A stretch of DNA of 64,000 bases from assembly GCA_029465975.1 (NCBI GenBank), contig CM055745.1, positions 3,999,091-4,063,090 of the forward strand, in the 5' to 3' direction. The position numbers and the translations under genes were made by a program. Every line of letters starts with the position of its first letter. Within the stretch, counting starts at the first letter, position 1. The notes under the pieces are model-generated. The model was given only the letters and a program-made list of their open reading frames with translations, was not told where the DNA came from and made no database searches. This document shows positions 11,130 to 23,500 of this stretch, piece by piece. The DNA is from Dallia pectoralis (Eukaryota > Chordata > Actinopteri > Esociformes > Umbridae).

Positions 11130-14100
11130 ACAGGTTGTACTCTACGTGTGTGTGTGTGTGTTTACAGGTTGTACTCTACGTGTGTGTGTGTGTGTGTGTT
11201 TACAGGTTGTACTCTACATGTGTTTGTGTGTGTGAGTGTGTGTGTGAGTGTTTACAGGTTGTACTCTACATGTGTGTGTGTTTACAGGTTGTACTCTACA
11301 TGTGTGTGAGTATTTACAGGTTGTACTCTACATGTGTGTGAGTGTTTACAGGTTGTACTATACATGTGTGTGTGTGTGTTTACAGGTTGTACTATACATG
11401 TGTGTGTGTGTGTGTGTTTTACAGGTTGTACTATACATGTGTGTGTGTGTGTTTACAGGTTGTACTATACATGTGTGTGTGTGTGTGTTTTACAGGTTGT
11501 ACTCTACATGTGTGTGTGTGTTTACAGGTTGTACTCTACGTGTGTGTGTTTACAGGTTGTACTCTACATGTGTGTGAGTGTTTACAAGTTGTACTCTACA
11601 TGTTTGTGAGTGTTTACAGGCTGTACTATACATGTGTGTGAGTGTTTACAGGTTGTACTATACATGTGTGTGGTGTTTACAGGTTGTACTCTACATGTGT
11701 GTGTGTTTATAGGTTGTACTCTACATGTGTGTGAGTGTTTACAGGTTGTACTCTACATGTGTGTGAGTGTTTACAGGTTGTACTATACATGTGTGTGAGT
11801 GTTTACAGGTTGTACTATACATGTGTGTGAGTGTTTACAGGTTGTACTCTACATGTGTGTGAGTGTTTACAGGTTGTACTCTACATGTGTGTGTGTTTAC
11901 AGGTTGTACTCTACATGTGTGTGAGAGTGTTTACAGGTTGTACTCTACATGTGTGTGTTTACAGGTTGTACTCTACATGTGTGTGTTTACAGGTTGTACT
12001 CTACATGTGTGTGTGTGTGTTTACAGGTTGTACTATACATGTGTGTGTGTGTTTACAGGTTGTACTATACATGTGTGTGTGTGTTTACAGGTTGTACTCT
12101 ACATGTGTGTGTGTGTTTACAGGTTGTACTCTACATGTGTGTGTGTGTTTACAGGTTGTACTCTACATGTGTGTGTGTGTGTTGTTTACAGGTTGTACTA
12201 TACATGTGTGTGTGTGTGTGTGTGTGTGTTTACAGGTTGTACTATACATGTGTGTGAGTGTTTACAGGTTGTACTCTACATGTGTGTGTGTGTGTTTACA
12301 GGTTGTACTCTACATGTGTGTGAGAGTGTTTACAGGTTGTACTATACATGTGTGTGAGTGTTTACAGGTTGTACTCTACATGTGTGTGAGTGTTTACAGG
12401 TTGTACTCTACATGTGTGTGAGTGTTTACAGGTTGTACTATACATGTGTGTGTGTTTACAGGTTGTACTATACGTGTGTGTGTGTGTTTACAGGTTGTAC
12501 TCTACATGTGTGTGAGTGTTTACAGGTTGTACTGTACATGGGCCGTAACGTATGGGGGCGTAACTTGTGGGGGCGTAACATATGAGGGCGTAACATATGG
12601 GGGCGTAACATTTGGGGGCGTAACATATGGGGGTGTAACATATGGGGGCGTAACGTGTGGAGGCGTAACATATGGGGGCGTAACATATGGGGCGTAACAT
12701 TTGGGGGCGTAACATATGGGGGTGTAACATATGGGGCGTAACGTGTGGAGGCGTAACATATGGGGGCGTAACGTGTGGAGGCGTAACGTGTGGAGGCGTC
12801 ACATATGGGGGCGTAACGTGTGGAGGCGTCACATATGGGGGCGTAACATATGGGGGCGTAACATATGGGGGCGTAACATTTGGGGGCGTAACATATGGGG
12901 GCGTAACATATGGGGGCGTAACATATGGGGGCGTAACATATGGGGGCGTAACATTTGGGGGCGTAACATATGGGGGCGTAACGTGTGGAGGTGTAACGTG
13001 TGGAGGCGTAACGTGTGGAGGCGTAACATATGGGGGCGTAACGTGTGGAGGCGTAACATATGGGGGCGTAACATATGGGGGCGTAACGTGTGGAGGCGTA
13101 ACATATGGGGGCGTAACGTGTGGAGGCGTCACATATGGGGGCGTAACATATGTGGGCGTAACATATGTGGGCGTAACATATGGGGGCGTAACATATGGGG
13201 CGTAACATATGGGGGCGTAACGTGTGGAGGCGTAACATATGGGGGCGTAACATATGTGGGCGTAACATATGGGGGCGTAACAATTGTCTGTCTGCTCAGA
13301 ACCTCACCATCCGTCACAGTCTTTGGACACATTGTGGATCAGAGCCCCCTTGCAGAAGTTGAGTTCATCAAATCTCATGGCTCTGTAGTCATACAGCGCT
13401 TTGACTGTGCTTTTAGGCTGAGGTACAGACACAATACAGGAACAAGGACATGAATGCATTAATGCAGTATAGACACTGTACACATTCTACATTAATATAC
13501 AGAGATACACATTCTACACTAATATACAGAGATACACATTCTACACTAAGATACAGAGATACACATTCTACACTAAGATACAGAGATACACATTCTACAC
13601 TAAGATACAGAGATACACATTATACACTAAGATACAGAGATACACATTCTACACTAAGATACAGAGATACACATTCTACACTAAGATACAGAGATACACA
13701 TTCTACATTTATATACAGAGATACACATTCTACACTAAGATACAGAGATACACATTCTACATTTATATACAGAGATACACATTCTACACTAAGATACAGA
13801 GATACACATTCTACACTTAGATACAGAGATACACATTCTACACTTAGATACAGAGATCCATATTCTACACTAAGATACAGAGATACACATTCTACACTTA
13901 GATACAGAGACACACATTCTACACTTAGATACAGAGATACACATTCTACACTAAGATACAGAGATACACATTCTATACTAAGATACACAGATACACATTC
14001 TACACTTAGATACAGAGATACACATTCTACACTAAGATACAGAGATACACATTCTACATTTATATACAGAGATACACATTCTACATTTATATGAATATAA

Positions 14101-17100
14101 AAACATACCACATTAATACGTTTAGATACACATTCTACATTAATATGAATATATAAACATACCACATTAAAACGTTTAGATACACAGAAACAAACGTAAG
14201 ATCTGAACCTACCAGTGACGGCTCAATTTCATTTGGCTCCACATACATCTTGACATCATAGAGTGAAGCAGAGTCACTTTCCTACACAGTGAAAAAAACG
14301 TAAACACTTCAGGGATCATACTTTATTCCCCCTTTCCTTACTCACTACCCCCCCCCCTCCATAAATGTCCCCTCCCCCTCTAACCGTCTCCCCCTCTAAC
14401 CGTCTCCCCCCTCCATAAATGTCCCCTCCCCCTCTAACCGTCTCCCTCTCTAACCGTCTCCCTCTCTAACCGTCTCCCCCTCTAACCGTCTCCCCCTCTA
14501 ACCGTCTCCCCCTCTAACCGTCTCCCCCTCTAACCGTCTCCCCCTCTAACCGTCTCCCCCTCTAACCGTCTCCCCCTCTAACCGTCTCCCCCTCTAACCG
14601 TCTCCCCCTCTAACCGTCTCCCCCTCTAACCGTCTCCCCCTCTAACCGTCTCCCCCTCTAACCGTCTCCCCCTCTAACCGTCTCCCCCTCTCTAACCGTC
14701 TCCCTCTCTAACCGTCTCCCCCTCTAACCGTCTCCCCCTCTAACCGTCTCCCCCTCTCTATCCGTCTCCCCCGTCTAACCGTCTCCCCCTCTAACCGTCT
14801 CCCCCTCTAACCGTCTCCCCCTCTAACCGTCTCCCCCTCTAACCGTCTCCCCCTCTAACCGTCTCCCCCTCTAACCGTCTCCCCCTCTAACCGTCTCCCC
14901 CTCTAACCGTCTCCCCCTCTAACCGTCTCCCCCTCTAACCGTCTCCCCCTCTAACCGTCTCCCCCTCTAACCGTCTCCCCCTCTAACCGTCTCCCCCTCT
15001 AACCGTCTCCCCCTCTAACCGTCTCCCCCTCTAACCGTCTCCCTCTCTAACCGTCTCCCCCTCTAACCGTCTCCCCCTCCAACCGTCTCCCCCCCTCTCC
15101 CTCTCTCACCATGCTGAAGCGATTGACCAGCTCCATTGTGACCGGGTAGCGGAGTTTGATCTTGCGGTACAGGGGCTTTTTACGGAAGTAGTTGACCAGC
15201 TCCACCAGGCTCTGGAACTCGGTGGTGGTTCCCAGGATGTACATGGCTCCGTCCTTGTGGATTCGACAGTGTTTGACCATCCCGTCGCCTCTGAAGGTGA
15301 TGGCGTAGGTGTCTGCCTCCTCCCTCTGTCTGATGAGGAAGGCTCCGTCCCGTGGGATTCTCAACAGATAGTCCTCAGCCTCTCCTCTACTCAGGTTACT
15401 GTAAAACCATCTGAGCAGCCAGAACACACACACACACGCAGAGAATCAACATGTGTGTGTGTGCGTGTGTGCAGATGTTAGGACCCATTCCGGGCGACAC
15501 TCACCCTTCATGTAGGTGTGGGTTGGGTTGAGGTACAGCGTCGGTGAGGCGCAGGTCAAAGTTTTGACAACGCAGGGGCATTTCCCGGTAGTGCTGGATC
15601 AGAGAATACACGCTTGGGAAGTGAAGGTTCTCCGTCAGGAAGTAGAAGGTCTGACCTCCGTCTGAGCCGGAGCGAATACGACAGTGCTGGACCCGCCCAC
15701 TGCGCCTACATCAGAACACAACCACACCTGACCTCAGTACTCCAAGCAGGACACACACACACACACACACACACACTGTGAGTGTAGACATCAGACAACG
15801 TGCAGCCAAACCCATGTACCAGAAGGAGAGAGTGAAGTCTGTCAGAAAGGTGTCACTCTCTCGAACCAGGAAGGTGCCGTCCCGGCCTCCGGACTCGGCG
15901 CAGAACTCCTGCAGCAGCCTCTCTGCCGTCTGTCGCCCTTCGCTCATTCTCCCGTGGAACCAGGGTTCTGACGTGTGGAGATCTGGGGACTGGGGCGGGA
16001 AGAAATAGGTTTGCAGACAGGAGGATGATGATGATGACAAGTCAGAACAGAGTAGTTAATATACCGTTGGTTAATCAGGATTTAAAAGAAATGTTGTTTC
16101 CTTGTGTACCTTCTTCATTGGCTCATCTTCGTCTTCCTCCTCTGCGTAATAAAGTGTGTCATCTGAAATCACACAGTAGTGCTTGTTCCATCGCTACGGG
16201 TAAACAAACACAACGTTAGAGTTGTGGACAGTAGAGGAAATAATAACCACTAAATATTAGCAGCCAACACGTAACAACACCAATTCAAATATGTTAATGA
16301 TATGTTAATATTATGTTAATAATATGTCACATTTGATACAGGCTGATACAGTGCCAGGCTAATACAGTGGCAGATTGATAACATGCCAGGCTAATACAGT
16401 GCCAGGCTGATACAGTGCCAGGCTGATACAGTGGCAGGTTGATAGAGTGGTAGGTTGATAACATGCCAGGCTGATACAGTGCCAGGTTGATAACATGCCA
16501 GGCTGATACAGTGGCAGGCTGATACAGTACCTGGTCCACTGGGTCCCATATATGCAGGTCTCCTTGCTTCTCTCCCTTCCGGACGTCCTTACTGCTGATG
16601 CCGCCCTCCACACTTAGTTTCTTGTGCTTCAGGAGAGAGAGGAAAGGAGTGTAAAGAGCAGGAACCCTCTGCCCGGAACCCCTCTGACCTGGAACCCCTC
16701 TGATCTGGAACCCCTCTGACCTGGAACCCCTCTGACCTGGAACCCCTCTGACCTGGAACCCCTCTGACCTGGAACCCCTCTGACCTGGAACCCCTCTGAC
16801 CTGGAACCCCTCTGGCCTGGAACCCCTCTGGCCTGGAACCACTCTGACCTGGAACCCCCCTGGCCTGGAACCCCCCTGGCCTGGAACCACTCTGACCTGG
16901 AACCCCCCTGGCCTGGAACCCCCTGGCCTGGAACCCCTCTGGCCTGGAACCCCTCTAACCTGGAACCCCCCTGGCTTGGAACCCCCTGGCCTGGAACCCC
17001 TCTGGCCTGGAACCCCTCTGGCCTGGAACCCCTCTGGCCTGGAACCCCTCTGACCTGGAACCCCTCTGACCTGGAACCCCTCTGACCTGGAACCCCTCTG

Positions 17101-20100
17101 ACCTGGAACCCCTCTGACCACAGACGTACCTTGAGGATTATCTTGCCCTTGAGCTGTGCTGGTGAAGGCAGTTGTTCAGCCATCAGCTCCACGGGTTCCG
17201 TCAGCAGCTTATCCTGAAATACGTCTCTGAAGATACGAGCCATCTGCCTCTGCTGCTCCACACAACAGTGTTCCTCAATAGAGAGCACGACAGGGTATCT
17301 GAAGACAACAGACACGACAACAGACACGACAACAGACACACAGCCTGCCTTAAAACAGCCGGAAAATTCCAGAAAAACATTGTCTGTGTTCATAAACCAT
17401 GAGACTCACTCGGATGTGACAAAGGCGTGGTCATTGATGGCCTTCACCACGTCCTCAAACTTGATCTTGGTGGTTCTGGTCCAACCGTGATAAATTATGG
17501 GCTCACTTGGTCCATCCCAGCAATCCACTACGGGGCCACACAACAACCACAACAACAAAAAACAATCCTTTACGGTAGAACGAGCTAAGCACACATGCGA
17601 TACTTGAATGTGTCAGAGAGTCGAAGCGGACGTTTGAGGTGTGTGCTACTGACACTCAACACAGCGGCATCCTAGACGCAGGCACCGCACGTACGCCTCA
17701 GTGGACGACTCGCTGCGGAGCTGATCTCCAGTCAGGTACCTGTCAGACATCACAACAGGAAATACCGCCTGTAACCAATCATAGGCCAATGGGTCTCTGA
17801 GTACACACACAGCCCCATATACACAGCCCCATATACACAGCCCCATATACACAGCCCCATATACACAGCCCCATACACACAGCCCCATACACACAGCCCC
17901 ATATACACAGCCCCATATACACAGCCCCATATACACAGCCCCATATACACAGCCCCATATACACAGCCCCATATACACAGCCCCATATACACAGCCCCAT
18001 ATACACAGCCCCATACACACAGCCCCATACACACAGCCCCATATACACAGCCCCATATACACAGCCCCATATACGCAGCCCCATATACACAGCCCCATAT
18101 ACGCAGCCCCATATACGCAGCCCCATACACGCAGCCCCATACACACAGCCCCATACACACAGCCCCATACACACAGCCCCATATACACAGCCCCATATAC
18201 ACAGCCCCATATACACAGCCCCATACACACAGCCCCATACACACAGCCCCATATACACAGCCCCATATACACAGCCCCATATACACAGCCCCATATACAC
18301 AGCCCCATATACACAGCCCCATATACACAGCCCCATACACACAGCCCCATACACACAGCCCCATACACACAGCCCCATACACACAGCCCCATACACACAG
18401 CCCCATACACACAGCCCCATACACACAGCCCCATACACACAGCCCCATACACACAGCCCCATACACACAGCCCCATACACACAGCCCCATACACACAGCC
18501 CCATACACGCAGCCCCATACACGCAGCCCCATACACGCAGCCCCATACACGCAGCCCCATACACGCAGCCCCATACACGCAGCCCCATATACGCAGCCCC
18601 ATACAGCCCCATATCAGCCCCATACACGCAGCCCCATACACAGCCCCCATATACGCAGCCCCATATACGCAGCCCCATATCGCAGCCCCATATCGCAGCC
18701 CCATATACGCAGCCCCATATACGCAGCCCCATATACACAGCCCCATATATACAGCCCCATATACAGCCCCATATACACAGCCCCATATACACAGCCTCAG
18801 CCTCATATACACAGCCCCATATACACAGCCCCATACAGCCCCATATATACAGCCCCATATACACAGCCCCATATACGCAGCCCCATACACAGCAGCCCCC
18901 ATATACGCAGCCCCATATACACAGCCCCATATACACAGCCCCATAGCCCCATACCCCACAGCCCCATATACACAGCCCCATATACACAGCCCCATAGCCC
19001 CATACAGCCCCAGTCCCATATATACAGCCCCATATATACACAGCCCCATATACACAGCCCCATATACACAGCCCCATATACACAGTCCCATATACACAGC
19101 CCCATATATACAGCCCCATATATACAGCCCCATATACACAGCCCCATATACACAGTCCCATATATACAGCCCCATATATACAGCCCCATATATACAGCCC
19201 CATATATACAGCCCCATATATACAGCCCCATATACACAGCCCCATATACACAGCCCCATATATACAGCCCCATATATACAGCCTCATATATACAGCCCCA
19301 TATATACAGCCTCATATATACAGCCCCATACACACAGCCCCATATACACAGCCTCATATATACAGCCTCATATATACAGCCCCATATATACAAAAGTATT
19401 TGGACGTTGTCATTGTTGTCTCGGTTCAATAATGTAGCATGGATTTTTTGGACATAATCTCAATGTAATTTCCAACATTTGGAGTACAGAGCCAAAACAA
19501 AAAGGTGTCACTGTCCAAACCCGAGTGCCTGTCAGTGTTTGTGGTCATACTGACGTGTTGTGTGAGGAGTTGATCCAGTAGTGGGACAGTGGGTTGTTCA
19601 TTTCCAGGTTGCACACCTCCGAATATTTCTCGTCCCAAATCGAGTTCTCTTTAGAGAAGAGGAAACTGAGGAACTGATGTGAGAGAGAGAGAGAGATGTT
19701 GGAGGTGGCATCAATGATACAGCATTCTCCTGTCCCCTCCCCCCGGACCACACACACACCTCACACACACCTCACACACTCCCTGTGGCCCACCTCGCTC
19801 ACGGTGAACTCTGGATCGTTAGTCTTCCTCATGGTGTCGTCTATGAATGTGGTCATGAGTTCTCTGACCTGGTTTAGTTCACTGGCCCACGACTCCTGAG
19901 AGGGTTGGGGTTGAGATAAGGTTAGGTAGACAGATGTTAGGGTTGAGATAAGGTTAGGTAGACAGATGTTAGGGTTGAGATAAGGTTAGGTAGACAGATG
20001 TTAGGGTTGAGATAAGGTTAGGTAGACAGATGTTAGGGTTGAGATAAGGTTAGGTAGACAGATGTTAGGGTTGAGATAAGGTTAGGTAGACAGATGTTAG

Positions 20101-20527
20101 GGTTGAGATAAGGTTAGGTAGACAGATGTTAGGGTTGAGATAAGGTTAGGTAGACAGATGTTAGGGTTGAGATAAGGTTAGGTAGACAGATGTTAGGGTT
20201 GAGATAAGGTTAGGTAGACGGATGTTAGGGTTAGGGTTGAGATAAGGTTAGGTAGACAGATGTTAGAGTTAGGGGGACAGAAAGAGTGAGTGAAAGTATT
20301 AACATTTATTATTTAAGGATAAATACCCAGTATTTATTATTTGACAACGGATATTGCTAGATTATACCTTCTGCTGGTACAGAAGAAACCGCTGGAAATC
20401 CTGAAGGAGAACTGCTGAGGCATCAGGCTTATCTTTGTTACTACAGTAGGGAACCACAGCAGCATGATATTAACATGATTCAAGCACACCAGTAACACAT
20501 GTATGTGTGTAAAAGTAGAATAGTATT

Positions 20528-20559
<32 letters not shown>

Positions 20560-23500
20560 TCACCCCATGATGAAAGTACAAGACTCTCTTTTAAACTCCT
20601 CAAGAATCTGATGAAACATAAACACACAGGCATCACACAGTCAATACACAGGCATCACACAGTCAATACACAGGCATCACACAGTCAATATACAGGCATC
20701 ACACTGTATATGTCTCTGTGTATGTCTGTGTGTGTGTATATGTCTGTATGTATGTGTGTGCGTGTGTGTATATGTCTCTATATGTCTGTATGTCTGTGTG
20801 TATATGTCTGTATGTCTGTATGTGTCTGTATATGTCTGTATATGTCTGTATGTCTGTATGTGTCTGTACATGTCTGTATGTCTGTGTGTGTCTGTATATG
20901 TCTATATGTCTGTATGTGTCTGTACATGTCTGTATGTCTGTGTGTGTCTGTATATGTCTGTATGTCTGTATATGTCTGTATTAGGGTGGGGATAGTTAAC
21001 GTGTTATTCCGAGCAGTAAATTTGAAATGTTTAACGCGTTGAAATAATTTAGCGCAATTAACGCAACACTTTATATGTCTCGGTTTAACCACTTCCTGTT
21101 GCGGCGGCTGGTGGGAGGAGCCAAGTCACCCTGGAATAATGGAGAAAGACAAGCGTGGGGTTTTAGGAGGAAAGTTTATATTTAAAAAGGACCCGCACGG
21201 CAATTTGGAAAAAACAAAAAAGTGGCGTGTACAAGCCGAATTCAAATACCATAGAAGCAATTAGTCTTTAGTTTATCATATAAAAGCAAACCACCCGGTC
21301 ATTATTGACGTTACTAGTGAGGCTACAGGACAGCCTCGCCAATCCCCCTCTCCAATCCACATTACTGCAACAATGACAACTATTCACCTGACGTCTGTGA
21401 GCAATGACAACTATTCACCCGACGTCTGTGAGCAATGACAACTATTCACCGGACATCTGTGAGCAATGACAACTATTCACCTGACGTCTGTGAGCAATGA
21501 CAACTATTCACCCGACGTCTGTGAGCAATGACAACTATTCACCAGACATCTGTGAGCAATGACAACTCTTCACCCCACATCTGTGACTTTTCTGTAGTTC
21601 CCATGGGAGACTGACATTTAAATATTCTATTTAGAGTATACTTCATTTAAATATTCTATTTAGAGTATACTTCATTTAAATATTCTATTTAGAGTGTACT
21701 TCATTTAAATATTCTATTTAGAGTATACTTCATTTAAATATTCTATTTAGAGTATACTTCATTTAAATATTCTATTTAGAGTATACTTCATTTAAATATT
21801 CTATTTAGAGTATACTTCATTTAAATATTCTATTTAGAGTATACTTCATTTTAATATTCTATTTAGAGTATACTTCATTTAAATATTCTATTTAGAGTAT
21901 ACTTCATTTAAATATTCTATTTAGAGTATACTTCATTGTGTTTATTGATTTAATTCAGTCTTTTACATGATGACAACAAGTTTGGGGAAAATGCGATTCA
22001 TTGCGATCAATCACAGCATATTGTGCGATTAATAAGTTAATCATTTTTGATCGATCCCCGGGTCGTAGTCTGTGTGTGTGTGTATGTGTGTGTGTGTAAA
22101 TGTCTGTATGTGTGTATATGTCTGTGTGTGTGTGTATATGTGTGTGTGTGTATATGTATGTATGTGTGTATGGGTGTGTGTGGGTGTGTATGTCTGTATA
22201 TGTCTATGGGTGTGTGTGTATATGTGTGTGTAAATGTCTGTATGTATATGTGTGTGTGTGTGTATGTGTGTGTATGGGTGTGTGTGTATATGTGTGTGTG
22301 TGTATGGGAGTGTGTGTATATGTGTGTGTAAATGTCTGTATGTGTGTGTATGTGTGTATATGTGTGTATATGTATGTATATGTCTGTATGTGTGTATGGG
22401 TGTGTGTGTATATGTGTGTGTGTGGACGTGTGTGTATGTGTCTGTATGTGTATATATGTGTGTATATGTCTGTATGTGTATATATGTGTGTATATGTCTG
22501 TATGTGTGTATATGTCTCTGTGTGTGTATATGTGTGTGTGTGTATGGGTGTGTATAGGTGTGTATGTGTGTGTATGTGTGTGTATGTCTGTATATGTCTA
22601 TGGGTGTGTGTGTATATGTGTGTGTAAATGTCTGTATGTGTGTGTGTATGTGTGTATATGTCTGTATGTGTGTGTATGTGTGTGTATGTGTGTATGCGTG
22701 TGTAAATGTCTGTATGTGTGTAAATGTCTGTATGTGTGTAAATGTCTGTATGTGTGTAAATGTCTGTATGTGTGTAAATGTCTGTATGTGTGTATATGTC
22801 TGTATGTGTGTATATGTCTGTATGTGTGTATATGTCTGTATGTGTGTATATGTCTGTATGTGTGTAAATGTCTGTATGTGTCTATATGTCTGTATGTGTG
22901 TAAATGTCTGTATGTGTCTATATGTCTGTATGTGTCTATATGTCTGTATGTGTGTAAATGTCTGTATGTGTCTATATGTCTGTATGTGTGTAAATGTCTG
23001 TATGTGTCTATATGTCTGTATGTGTCTATATGTCTGTATGTGTGTAAATGTCTGTATGTGTCTATATGTCTGTATGTGTCTATATGTCTGTATGTGTGTA
23101 TATAACAAGTGGTGTAAATTCAGCTTTTTTATTACAAATGAGTAAAACCAATAGTGACTCACATCTTTCTGTTCAAACATTAGAATATTGTACAATTTAT
23201 GAAACTGCTCAAAGTCCAGGACATCTTTCTTTGCTCCAATTTCCTGGAACAGAAGAGGTAAATGGACAAGATTGGATTAAGAAAACTTTCATTAGACTGA
23301 CATTACATTACATATTTGAATTATTTAATTGAGTGCAAACACCATGATTTCAAAAAACAGAAGAATATCCAATGCTTAGATTTTGCCAGGAGCTAAGATA
23401 CACTTGTGTTTGAGTAACCTGAGGAAAGTCTAACTCACTACCAGTACTGACAAAACCAGTAAATACTGGTCTGATAATGGTGGGGTGAGAAGAGGGGATG

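Larger units (their letters stand above)
20991..22066. mobile_element. Degenerate hAT-like element with a BED zinc-finger fragment
   Basis: The stretch starts TTAGGGTGGGGATAGTTAAC and ends near TGATCGATCCCC, with the GCGATTAATAAGTTAATC words typical of fish hAT ends. A frame from about 21139 reads MEKDKRGVLGGKFIFKKDPH, then AEFKYHRSN, a stop, and SLVYHIKANHPVI. The FKYHRS-SLxYHxKANHP pattern resembles ZBED/BED-finger hAT proteins, but the cysteines are lost and a stop interrupts. Two internal minisatellites (21366-21590 and 21616-21935) replace most of the body. Boundaries are approximate. Confidence 0.45.

Noticed and set aside
17646..19287. Overlapping 500-codon frames rich in Trp, Gly, Tyr and Cys
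   Set aside because: They are translations of the 14-bp minisatellite in PLCG2 intron 10, read through into the exon 11 sequence.
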